Shown: positions 14,930 through 22,437 of the stretch, piece after piece
Numbering within the stretch: position 1 is the first letter of the stretch
Layout: every line of letters begins with the position of its first letter
NCBI GenBank assembly: GCA_025924815.1
Contig: JAICHQ010000033.1
Span: 1-33,245, forward strand
Origin: Nocardioides sp.
GTDB taxonomy: Bacteria; Actinomycetota; Actinomycetes; Propionibacteriales; Nocardioidaceae
DNA: 33,245 nt
Direction: 5' to 3'
Position numbers and translations under genes: made by a program
Notes under the pieces: model-generated
What the model was told of the DNA's origin: nothing
Database searches by the model: none
The model's input: the letters and a program-made list of their open reading frames with translations, nothing else

Positions 14930-17500
14930 GTGCAGGCAGACGCAGCGGGTTGGGTCCCCCGGACCGACAACCCCGATGCCGTCTACGATGCGCTGACCGC
15001 GTGGGTCGACCGGCAGGGCCTGAGCCTGTACCCGCACCAGGACGAGGCGATCATCGAGCTGCTCGGCGGCAGCAACGTCGTGCTGGCCACGCCGACCGGG
15101 TCGGGGAAGTCGCTGGTGGCGATGGCCGCCCACGCGGCGGCGCTGGCCGGCGATCGGGTGAGCTTCTACACGGCTCCGATCAAGGCGCTGGTCAACGAGA
15201 AGTTCTTCGCCCTCTGCGAGGTCTTCGGGCCTGCGAACGTCGGCATGCTGACCGGCGACGCCTCGGTCAACTCCGACGCACCGATCATCTGCTGCACCGC
15301 GGAGGTGCTGGCGAACATCGCGCTGCGCGAGGGTCCGGGTGCCGACATCGGCCTGGTGATCATGGACGAGTTCCACTTCTACGCCGAGCCCGATCGCGGC
15401 TGGGCCTGGCAGGTCCCGCTGCTCGAGCTGACCCGGGCCCAGTTCGTCCTGATGTCGGCGACGCTCGGGGACGTCAGCGAGCTGGCGGCCGACCTGACCC
15501 GGCGCACCGGCCGCGCGACAGCGGTGGTCGACGATGCCGAGCGCCCGGTGCCGCTGACCTTCTCCTGGGCGATGACGCACGTCGCCGACACCGTCGCGGA
15601 GCTCATCGCCGGCCAGCAGGCCCCGGTGTACGTCGTGCACTTCACGCAGGCGGCCGCCGTCGAGCACGCCTCCTCCCTGCTCGCGGCCCGGCCCGGGGTC
15701 GAGCTCACCCGGGAGGCTCGCGAGGCCATCAACGCGCGGCTGGTCGGCTTCCGGTTCGGCGCGGGCTTCGGCAAGACGCTGCACAAGCTGGTACGTCGCG
15801 GCGTCGGCGTCCACCACGCGGGCATGCTGCCGCGCTACCGACGGCTCGTCGAACAGCTCGCTCAGGCCGGGCTGCTGGTCGTCATCTGCGGCACCGACAC
15901 CCTCGGCGTGGGCATCAACGTGCCGATCCGCACGGTGCTGTTCACCGGGCTCGCCAAGTTCGACGGCACCCGGCAGCGGATCCTGCGCGCGCGAGAGTTC
16001 CGGCAGATCGCCGGCCGCGCGGGCCGGGCCGGCTTCGACACCCTGGGGTACGTCGTCGTCCAGGCTCCCGAGCACGTGATCGACAACGCGATCGCACTGA
16101 AGAAGATCGGCGACGACCCGAGGAAGCAGCGCGGCTACCGCCGCAAGAAGGCACCCGAGGGCGAGGTGGTCTGGTCGGAGGAGACCTTCGACAAGCTGGT
16201 CGCGGGCACCCCCGAGCAGCTCGTCTCTCGGATGAAGGTCGACAACGCGATGCTGATCAACGTCGTCGCGCGGGAGGAGGACGCCTTCCCGGTGCTGCGC
16301 CGGCTGCTCACCGACAACCACGAGAGCCCCCGCAACCAGCGCAGGCTGGCGCGCCGGGCGCTCCGGTTGGCCCGCAGCCTGGTGCGCTCGGGGGTGCTCA
16401 CCCGGCTCGACGAGCCGGACCGGTTCGGGCGGCGCTACGTGCTGACGGTCGACCTGCCGGCCGACTTCGCCCTCAACCAGCCGCTGTCGCACTTCGCGCT
16501 GGCGGCGTTCGACGTGCTCGACCCCGAGTCGCCGGACTACACGCTGGACCTGCTCTCGGTCGTGGAGTCCGTGCTCGAGGCGCCCAGGCAGATCCTGGCC
16601 CAGCAGCAGTACGTCGCGCGCGGGGTGGCGGTCGCGGAGATGAAGGCCGACGGGATCGAGTACGAGGAGCGGATGGCCCTTCTCGACGAGATCACCTGGC
16701 CGATGCCGCTGCGCGAGCTGCTGGAGGGGACGTACGCGATCTACCGCGAGACCCACCCCTGGCTGCCCGAGGACGCGCTCTCACCGAAGTCGGTGGTCCG
16801 GGAGATGTACGAGCAGGGGATGAGCTTCACCGACTTCGTGACCCGCTACCAGCTGGCCCGCTCCGAGGGCCTGGTGCTGCGCTACCTCACCGACGCCTAC
16901 CGGACGATCCGCCAGACGGTGCCCGAACAGCACCGCACGCCCGAGCTCGAGGAGCTGTCGGAGTGGCTGGGCGAGACCGTGCGCCAGACCGACTCCTCGC
17001 TGCTCGACGAGTGGGAGGCACTCACCGACCCCGACGCGGTCCACCGGCACGCCGTCGAGCTCGCCGAGCACCGCCCGCCGCACAACCCGCGGCCGATCTC
17101 CCAGCAGGAGCGAGCGTTCGGCGTGATGATCCGCAACGCGATGTTCCGGCGGGTGCAGCTGGTGGCACGAGACGACCTGGACGGGCTGCTGGCGCTGGAA
17201 CGGGCGGCCGCGGACCGGTCCGATCCCCCGGGTGACGTGGTGATGACCCGGTCCGCCTGGGATGCCGGGATCGAGGCCTTCTACGCCGAGCACGACGAGG
17301 TGCTGCTCGACGCCGACGCGCGCGGCCCCGGGCTGCTGCGGATCACGAGGACCGGCCGGTCGTGGCCGGTCACCCAGACCATCCACGACCCGGCCGGCCA
17401 TCACGACTGGATCATCGCGGCGCTGGTCGACGTGGACGCCTCCGACGAGACCGGTGAGCTGGTGCTGGTCACCCAGGCGTTCCGCAGGCTCGACGCCTGA
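14930..17500 (+). CDS. DEAD/DEAH-box RNA helicase of Ski2-like type with DUF3516
   Basis: 856 residues. Helicase motifs in order: Walker A ATPTGSGKS (53-61), Walker B MDEFHF with DEFH at 146-149, motif III SATLGD (176-181), and, in the second RecA domain, GTDTLGVGINVP and REFRQIAGRAGRAGFDTLG. The C-terminal ~400 residues match the DUF3516 extension typical of actinobacterial Ski2/Mtr4-like helicases. It is probably an ATP-dependent RNA helicase in RNA turnover or ribosome work; the biological role is not well known. The GTG at 14930 follows GGAAGG with about 8 bases. It stands alone, convergent with the YCII gene. Confidence 0.9.
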   Translation: MQADAAGWVPRTDNPDAVYDALTAWVDRQGLSLYPHQDEAIIELLGGSNVVLATPTGSGKSLVAMAAHAAALAGDRVSFYTAPIKALVNEKFFALCEVFGPANVGMLTGDASVNSDAPIICCTAEVLANIALREGPGADIGLVIMDEFHFYAEPDRGWAWQVPLLELTRAQFVLMSATLGDVSELAADLTRRTGRATAVVDDAERPVPLTFSWAMTHVADTVAELIAGQQAPVYVVHFTQAAAVEHASSLLAARPGVELTREAREAINARLVGFRFGAGFGKTLHKLVRRGVGVHHAGMLPRYRRLVEQLAQAGLLVVICGTDTLGVGINVPIRTVLFTGLAKFDGTRQRILRAREFRQIAGRAGRAGFDTLGYVVVQAPEHVIDNAIALKKIGDDPRKQRGYRRKKAPEGEVVWSEETFDKLVAGTPEQLVSRMKVDNAMLINVVAREEDAFPVLRRLLTDNHESPRNQRRLARRALRLARSLVRSGVLTRLDEPDRFGRRYVLTVDLPADFALNQPLSHFALAAFDVLDPESPDYTLDLLSVVESVLEAPRQILAQQQYVARGVAVAEMKADGIEYEERMALLDEITWPMPLRELLEGTYAIYRETHPWLPEDALSPKSVVREMYEQGMSFTDFVTRYQLARSEGLVLRYLTDAYRTIRQTVPEQHRTPELEELSEWLGETVRQTDSSLLDEWEALTDPDAVHRHAVELAEHRPPHNPRPISQQERAFGVMIRNAMFRRVQLVARDDLDGLLALERAAADRSDPPGDVVMTRSAWDAGIEAFYAEHDEVLLDADARGPGLLRITRTGRSWPVTQTIHDPAGHHDWIIAALVDVDASDETGELVLVTQAFRRLDA

Positions 17501-17536
17501 CCACGTCGGCCGGCGTACGCCGTGCACAGGGACGGC

Positions 17537-17899
17537 TCAGGCCAGGCCCTCGAAGGGACGGACCTCGACCTTCCCGCGGCACGCCTTCGAGGCCTCGGCC
17601 GCGAGCCTGAGGGCGACGTCGAGGTCGGGGGCGTCGACGACCCAGAAGCCGCCGAGGGACTCCTTGGTCTCGAGGTAGGGGCCGTCGGTCATCACCGGCG
17701 TCGGCCCCTGCCCATCGACGACGGTCGAGGTCGACGCCGGCTCGAGACCGCCGGCGAAGACCCAGTAGCCGTCGGCCTTGAGCCGGTCGTTGAAGGCGCC
17801 GGTCGTCGCGAACGCCTCCTCCATCTCCTCCCGCGAGGCGTAGCCGCCGAGCTCGCCCCGCTCGGTGGGGCCGTGCACGGCCATCAGGTAGTGCGTCAT
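17537..17899 (-). CDS. YCII/DGPF-family protein
   Basis: 120 residues, the full family length. It starts MTHYLMAVHGP and contains the family block MTDGPYLETKESLGGFWVVD, with the DGP(F/Y) tripeptide and conserved downstream Glu-Ser-Leu-Gly-Gly. YCII proteins are small ferredoxin-fold dimers with a His-Asp pair; function is mostly unknown. DGPF proteins are known to travel with ECF42 sigma factors. Here an ECF42 gene lies 2.5 kb away on the same strand, separated by the gntR-tmpAB-like pair. Confidence 0.9.
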   Translation of the reverse strand: MTHYLMAVHGPTERGELGGYASREEMEEAFATTGAFNDRLKADGYWVFAGGLEPASTSTVVDGQGPTPVMTDGPYLETKESLGGFWVVDAPDLDVALRLAAEASKACRGKVEVRPFEGLA

Positions 17900-17931
17900 C
17901 GGACTTCTCCTTCGAGCTCAGGGCGGTCCCG

Positions 17932-18072
17932 ATGACCGCCTCTGTCTCCACCACGAACGGCATCGTGCCGATACGACAACCTTCCACAGGGCTGTCCGGA
18001 ACGCCCGGCCCGGATGTGAGGGTGCCGCTGGCGGACGTCGACGGCAACGGGTTCGGTCTGTACGCCGGCTGA
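17932..18072 (+). pseudogene. Possible remnant of a VOC/glyoxalase-like gene (C-terminal tail only)
   Basis: A 46-codon reading frame starting at ATG 17932 ends VPLADVDGNGFGLYAG, which resembles the last strand of VOC-superfamily proteins (DPDGNxFGL). The rest of the domain is absent upstream, where the divergent YCII gene begins. This could be a degraded gene end or chance. Very uncertain. Confidence 0.2.
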
Positions 18073-18085
18073 GGGGTCGCGCGGC

Positions 18086-19693
18086 CTATCCGCGAGCGCG
18101 GCCGCCGGAGCGGGCGAGGAGGGCGAGCGTGCTCTCGTAGTGGTCGAAGCCGGGGACCGACCGGGAGGCGTCCTTGGCACCGTCGTCCCACCGGCGCAGG
18201 CGGACCGCGTCGGCGGCGTACGGCTCGGCCTCGAAGGCGGCGACCTCCTCGGCGCTCATCGGTCCGCCCTGCACCCCCAGGGTGTACGTCGAGGCGGGCG
18301 AGAGGAGGTCGGCGTACGCCGGGTCGACGGCGCACAGGTAGCGCTTGGCCGCGACGTGCAGGCGGATCGGCTCGGTGACCGCGGGGCCGAACCAGCGGGC
18401 GAGCCAGTCGGCGGCGACGTGGCTGTGCCGGTTGTCGGTGCCGCCCATCAGGTCGGCGCCGGTCAGCGGGCCGGTGAAGTGCCCGACGTCGTGCAGGAGA
18501 GCCGCGACGACCAGCTGCGGTGACGCGTCGTCGCTCTCGGCCAGGGCCGCGGCCTGGAGCATGTGTTGGGCCTGGGTGACGTCCTCGCCCAGGTAGTCGG
18601 CGGTGCCCGGCCCGGCGAAGAGCTCGCGCAGGTGGGTGGCGGCGAGCTGCCCGCGGAGCACCCGGCGCCCGCTGGCGATCGCGTCGAGGTCGGCGTAGCA
18701 GCCCTGCAGGTGGCGGTCGCCGGTGTCGGCGAAGCCGGTGCGGGCGTGCAGCAGGCGGGTGTTGTCGAAGACGACGCAGTCGCCCGGGCCGAGCCGGAAG
18801 GTGACCATCAGCTCGGGACGCGTCAGGATCTCGGCGAAGCGGCGGTATGCCGCGTAGAAGGCCGCGGTCTCCTTCGGAGGCAGTCGGAGCGCCTGCATCG
18901 AGCGGTTGTTGAACCGCACCTCCCGGATGCGGCCGGTCGGGTCGAGGCCGATCATCGGGCGGCTGGTGACCAGCTCGGCCCCGGCGTCGGCGTACCGGAA
19001 GGTGACGGGGGTGCGCGTCAGAACAGCGAACGCGTCGGCGTCCTCGGTGCGCAGCAGGGCCGCGGCGTGGAAGCCGTCGACGAGCCCGGACTCGCCGCCG
19101 TCGACGGCGTTGGAAAGGCAGTGCAGCAGCTGCACGGTCGGCACCGGGTCGCGGTAGGGGTTGTCCGTGTGCGGCGTGATCGCCAGCCCGGTGAAGGCGA
19201 GGTTGGTCGGCGTGGCCTCCACGCGGACGTCGAACAGCTTGCCGTAGTTGGTCTCGCGGACGAACCCGAAGCCGGCAGCCACGTCCAGCACCGCTCCGGG
19301 CGTGACGGGGACGCCGCGGAGCAGGGTGAAACCGGTCGTCAGCACGGCGTCGAGGCAGTCGGCACGGTGCTCGGGGTCGGCGAGGAAGCGCGCCCAGTCG
19401 TGCTCGGGCACCTCGGTCGTCGCCCAGAGCCGCTTCGCGTCCTCGCTCCGGTCGTCGGGTGCCTCCCGAGCGGAGAGGAACGCCGGGTCGAAGAGGCTGA
19501 CGTGGCCGTCGCTGAACGTCACGGTCGTGCCCCTGACCTCCGTCACGGCCAGGTCGGCGGGCAGGTCGGTGATGTTGAAGAGCTTCTGGCCGTTGCGGGG
19601 GTCGCGGCACTCGACGCAGGGACAGTTGTCTCGGAGCCAGACGGCCGGCTGGGTGAGCGCGGGAGCGGTCGGGAGCGTCTGCGACGTGGTCAT
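18086..19693 (-). CDS. Fused TmpA-TmpB-like oxygenase: 2-oxoglutarate dioxygenase + HD-domain diiron oxygenase
   Basis: 535 residues, two enzymes in one chain. Residues 15-335 are a gamma-butyrobetaine-dioxygenase-like domain. They have an N-terminal zinc motif WLRDNCPCVEC (C24, C26, C29), the iron ligands H175-T-D177 in TPHTDNPY, the distal H316, and R327 eleven residues later for 2-oxoglutarate. Residues ~360-510 are a PhnZ/TmpB-type HD oxygenase. Y367, E370 and H377 reproduce the PhnZ Y24-E27-H34 spacing; HD is H401-D402; further ligands are likely H425, H446 (RLHVAAKRYLCAVDPAY) and an Asp in RRWDD (503/504). TmpA hydroxylates 2-trimethylaminoethylphosphonate and TmpB cleaves the product to glycine betaine and phosphate. 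The betaine genes nearby favour this over the aminoethylphosphonate pair PhnY/PhnZ. The ATG overlaps the gntR stop (ATGA). Confidence 0.8.
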   Translation of the reverse strand: MTTSQTLPTAPALTQPAVWLRDNCPCVECRDPRNGQKLFNITDLPADLAVTEVRGTTVTFSDGHVSLFDPAFLSAREAPDDRSEDAKRLWATTEVPEHDWARFLADPEHRADCLDAVLTTGFTLLRGVPVTPGAVLDVAAGFGFVRETNYGKLFDVRVEATPTNLAFTGLAITPHTDNPYRDPVPTVQLLHCLSNAVDGGESGLVDGFHAAALLRTEDADAFAVLTRTPVTFRYADAGAELVTSRPMIGLDPTGRIREVRFNNRSMQALRLPPKETAAFYAAYRRFAEILTRPELMVTFRLGPGDCVVFDNTRLLHARTGFADTGDRHLQGCYADLDAIASGRRVLRGQLAATHLRELFAGPGTADYLGEDVTQAQHMLQAAALAESDDASPQLVVAALLHDVGHFTGPLTGADLMGGTDNRHSHVAADWLARWFGPAVTEPIRLHVAAKRYLCAVDPAYADLLSPASTYTLGVQGGPMSAEEVAAFEAEPYAADAVRLRRWDDGAKDASRSVPGFDHYESTLALLARSGGRARG

Positions 19694-20415
19694 GCGAGTC
19701 CTCGGATCAGGGTGTTCTGGTGGACGGAGTTGTGGACGGTGAAGGCGACGGCCTCGCCCAGGTAGCGGTCCTCGGACCACTCCAAGGGTGCCCCCTCGGG
19801 GTCGGTACTGCGCCGGAGCTCGCGCAGGAGCGGTGCGCGTGGCCGGATGCCGAGGAGCCGGGCGTCCTCGGCGGTCGCCAGGACGGCGCTGAGGGTGTGG
19901 GCGGCGTTGGCGAAGAGCACGCCCAGCTCGTGCAGCCGGGAGGTGATCGACTCGTGGTCGGCGTCCATGCCGGCCACCAGGGCGCCGATGCGGTCAGGGT
20001 AGGCCGTGCGCTCGATCATCACCGCACGCCCGGACAGGAGCCTGACCCGGGTCAGGTGGTACACCCGGCCGGTGTCCAGCTGCTCAGCCTCCATGGGCGT
20101 CGCCTCGCGGCGTACGAGCGCCACCACGCGTCCTCCGGGGGTCTCGCCCATGGCCTGGGCCCACTCCGAGAAGCTGCGCAGCTCGTTGAACGCCTGCAGC
20201 CGCGGCTGCTGGAGCACCAGCCGGCGAGCACCCTTGGTGGTCGAGACCAGCCCCTCGGCGGCCAGCGTCGCGAGGGCCTGCCGCACCGTGCCCCGGGCGA
20301 CGCCGTAGCGACGCGCGAGCTCGGTCTCCGACGGCAGGCGAGACCCCGGGGGGCACTCACCGCCGGACACGGCGGCGCGGAGATCGGCCGCGACTCGCTG
20401 ATAGCCGGCACCCAT
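19690..20415 (-). CDS. GntR-family regulator, HutC/PhnF-like, with UTRA domain
   Basis: 241 residues. An N-terminal winged helix-turn-helix (about 5-70) has GSRLPSETELARRYGVARGT and a VRQALATLAAEGLV recognition helix. A UTRA effector domain fills the rest (about 85-235), ending in EDRYLGEAVAFTV. This layout is that of HutC-type regulators such as PhnF, which sense small ligands and often repress phosphonate or sugar-amine genes. The gene shares a 4-base overlap with the downstream oxygenase, so it almost certainly controls that gene and itself. Two TGTCTAGACA sites lie at and just upstream of its start codon. There is no Shine-Dalgarno before the ATG, so a leaderless transcript is likely. Effector (phosphonate or intermediate) is inference. 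Confidence 0.9.
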   Translation of the reverse strand: MGAGYQRVAADLRAAVSGGECPPGSRLPSETELARRYGVARGTVRQALATLAAEGLVSTTKGARRLVLQQPRLQAFNELRSFSEWAQAMGETPGGRVVALVRREATPMEAEQLDTGRVYHLTRVRLLSGRAVMIERTAYPDRIGALVAGMDADHESITSRLHELGVLFANAAHTLSAVLATAEDARLLGIRPRAPLLRELRRSTDPEGAPLEWSEDRYLGEAVAFTVHNSVHQNTLIRGLA

Positions 20416-20444
20416 GTCTAGACATGTTAGTACATGTCTAGACA
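20413..20444. promoter_or_regulatory. Twin GntR operators TGTCTAGACA
   Basis: TGTCTAGACA occurs twice, at 20415-20424 and 20435-20444, with centres 20 bp apart; the first is extended to the 14-bp palindrome CATGTCTAGACATG and overlaps the gntR start codon. The GTnTAGAC core is that of HutC-subfamily sites. The distance of about two helical turns suggests both are bound on the same face. Autorepression of gntR and its oxygenase partner is the likely outcome. Confidence 0.75.
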
Positions 20445-20449
20445 GGTGA

Positions 20450-21679
20450 CTACCCCAACTGATCGCGGCGGCGGATCAGATAGGCCGTCTCGGCGGTGTT
20501 GCCCGCGAGCTCGACGGCGGCGTCGTACGCCGTGCGCGCCTCCCGCCCCCGGCCCAGCCGCCGTAGCAGGTCTGCGCGGGTCGCGTGGTAGGCGTGGTAG
20601 CCCGCCAACGCACCCTCCAGGCGCTCGACGCCGGCCAGCGCCGGCTCCGGACCCTCGATCTCCGCGACCGCGACGAGCCGGTTGAGGGCGACGATCGGCG
20701 AGGGGTCGAGGCGGAAGAGCTGGTCGTAGAGGGCGACCACCTGCGACCAGTCGGTGTCGGCGAAGGCGCGGGCCGAGGTGTGCACGGCGTTGATCGCCGC
20801 CAGGATCTGGTAGCGCCCCGGGGCGTCGCCTGCGGACAGCCGCTCGTGCACCAGCCGCTGCCCCTCCGCGATCAGCCCGGGGTCCCAGGCGTCGCGGTCC
20901 TGCTCGTCGAGCGTCACCAGCTCTCCGTTCGCCGACACCCGCGCCGTACGGCGGGCCTCCGTGAGGAGCATGAGCGCCAGCAGGCCCGCCACCTCGCCGT
21001 CGTCCGGCAGCAGTGCCCGGATCAGGCGCGTGAGCCGGATCGCCTCGGCGGTCAGCTCGTGTCGCAGCGGGTCGGTCTCGGGACCGGTGGCCAGATAGCC
21101 CTCGTTGAAGACCAGGTAGAGCACGGCGAGCACCCCGGCGACCCGGGCCGGCAGGTCCTCGGCGGCAGGTACCCGGAAGGGGATGCGGGCCGCCTTGATC
21201 TTGGCCTTGGCGCGGGTGATCCGCTGGCCCATGGTGGTCTCCTGCACCAGGAACGCGCGGGCGATCTCGGGCACGGTCAGACCGCCGACCATGCGCAGCG
21301 TCAGCCCGACGCGACTCTCCATGGACAGCGCCGGATGGCAGCAGGTGAAGATCAGCCGGAGCCGCTCGTCCCCGATGGCGCCCTGGCGCTCAGGCTCGGG
21401 GGGGTCGTCGTACAACAGCTGCGCCTGCCGGTGCTTGTCGTCCCGCTTGGTCTCGCGCCGGATCCGGTCGATGGCCTTCCGGTGGGCGGTGGTGGTCAGC
21501 CAACCGCCGGGGTTGGGGGGTACGCCGTCGGTGGGCCACCGTTCGACCGCGGTGGCGAACGCTTCGGCCGCGGCTTCCTCCGCGACGTCGAGGTCGCCGT
21601 AGCGCCTGGCCACCGCGGCGACGACCCGCGCCCACTCCTCGCGGTGCGCCCGGGTGATCGCCTCCCCGGCGTCGCTCAC
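20450..21679 (-). CDS. ECF sigma factor of the ECF42 (SigJ/DUF6596-like) type
   Basis: 409 residues, much longer than a simple ECF sigma. Sigma region 2 spans about 10-80 (DVAEEAAAEAFATAVERWP, then NPGGWLTTTAHRKAIDRIRR). Region 4 spans about 110-170 (LTLRMVGGLTVPEIARAFLV, then MGQRITRAKAKI). A ~220-residue helical C-terminal extension with TPR-like pattern follows (FNEGYLA, AINAVH, DQLFRLDPSPIVALNRLVA), as in the ECF42 group. In ECF42 proteins this tail replaces an anti-sigma factor in control. The start is GTG at 21679, 7 bases after the preceding gene's stop. A YCII/DGPF gene, the usual partner, is at 17537-17899. Confidence 0.92.
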   Translation of the reverse strand: MSDAGEAITRAHREEWARVVAAVARRYGDLDVAEEAAAEAFATAVERWPTDGVPPNPGGWLTTTAHRKAIDRIRRETKRDDKHRQAQLLYDDPPEPERQGAIGDERLRLIFTCCHPALSMESRVGLTLRMVGGLTVPEIARAFLVQETTMGQRITRAKAKIKAARIPFRVPAAEDLPARVAGVLAVLYLVFNEGYLATGPETDPLRHELTAEAIRLTRLIRALLPDDGEVAGLLALMLLTEARRTARVSANGELVTLDEQDRDAWDPGLIAEGQRLVHERLSAGDAPGRYQILAAINAVHTSARAFADTDWSQVVALYDQLFRLDPSPIVALNRLVAVAEIEGPEPALAGVERLEGALAGYHAYHATRADLLRRLGRGREARTAYDAAVELAGNTAETAYLIRRRDQLG

Positions 21680-21686
21680 AGCCGCG

Positions 21687-22133
21687 TCAGCCCAGGTGCT
21701 GGTGGCGTGGGGCGAGCTGCCAGATGCCCGGCCTCGACTTGGTCATCACTCCCTCGTCGATGAGGGCAACCCGCGCGCGCCGGGCGGCGTAGCGCCAGCG
21801 CAGCTCGCCTTCGGGCGTCGTCTCGGTGTCCTTCGGCAGCAGCCGGTCCTCGACCAGGCCCTGCAGCTCCACGAACACGTCGTCGGCCTCGAGCTCGCCC
21901 CCGGCCTGCTCCAGCACGGTGATGATGTGGGGCTTGAACACCTCCGGAGGCGTCCAGCGCCGGATCACCGCCTTCGCCGGAGCCGCGGCCGGGCGCTTCC
22001 GGGCGGACGGGCGCTTCGCGGGCCGAGGCGCCGCGACGGTCTTCCTCGCCACCGGAGGGGGCGGAGGCCGGCCGTGCACACACTGGGACTTGGGCAGCTC
22101 ACACAGTTCGCAGTAGTCGTCGGGGGCATTCAT
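21687..22133 (-). CDS. Small protein with Cys-rich start and winged-helix (Mrr_N-like) domain
   Basis: 148 residues. The N-terminus holds YCELCELPKSQCVHG, a possible zinc-binding CxxC...C/H cluster. A basic, Pro/Ala/Lys-rich linker (about 22-60) follows. The C-terminal ~85 residues resemble the winged-helix domain seen at the start of Mrr-type restriction proteins (WTPPEVFKPHIITVLEQAGG, and RRARVALIDEGVM near the end). A DNA-binding role is likely but no target is known. The ATG at 22133 is preferred over an upstream TTG at 22142. It lies between DUF6295 and the sigma factor in one tight operon. Confidence 0.7.
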   Translation of the reverse strand: MNAPDDYCELCELPKSQCVHGRPPPPPVARKTVAAPRPAKRPSARKRPAAAPAKAVIRRWTPPEVFKPHIITVLEQAGGELEADDVFVELQGLVEDRLLPKDTETTPEGELRWRYAARRARVALIDEGVMTKSRPGIWQLAPRHQHLG

Positions 22134-22160
22134 CGTGACCAACCTAGTCAGCCGCGGCGG

Positions 22161-22427
22161 TCAGGTCAGCAGGCCCCTCGGTACCGCGGCCAGAGCGGCC
22201 TCGATGGCGGTGACCAGCTCGCGGGCCGACGACGCGGTGAGCTCCAGTGCCACCCGGGCGCCGGGCCCCCGGCTCGGGTCCGCGAGGTCGATGTTGAGGG
22301 TGTGGTCGGCCATCGCATGGACCGGATGGTCGTAGTAGACGGTCGCGTCGGTGACGTGGAACCAGGCGCCGCCCGGCCCCTTCGCGCTGCCGTCCATCGA
22401 GGCCGTCTCGGTGGTGTAGGTGCACAC
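22161..22427 (-). CDS. DUF6295-family small protein
   Basis: 88 residues beginning with VCTYTTETASMDGSAKG; the body includes AWFHVTDATVYYDHPVHA and HTLNIDLAD. These match the DUF6295 family as I recall it; no function is known. The GTG at 22427 has an excellent GGAGG five bases upstream. It starts 10 bases after the dienelactone hydrolase stop, and the two probably act together. No signal peptide or membrane segment. Confidence 0.75.
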   Translation of the reverse strand: MCTYTTETASMDGSAKGPGGAWFHVTDATVYYDHPVHAMADHTLNIDLADPSRGPGARVALELTASSARELVTAIEAALAAVPRGLLT

Positions 22428-22437
22428 GGTGACCTCC

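Noticed and set aside
17511..17522. CGGCGTACGCCG palindrome between the helicase and YCII genes
   Set aside because: Short, without a usable loop, and GC-rich palindromes of this size are expected by chance in this DNA.
17469..19610. 713-codon minus-strand frame over the oxygenase and YCII genes
   Set aside because: Arg/Pro-rich shadow of the two real genes in another frame.
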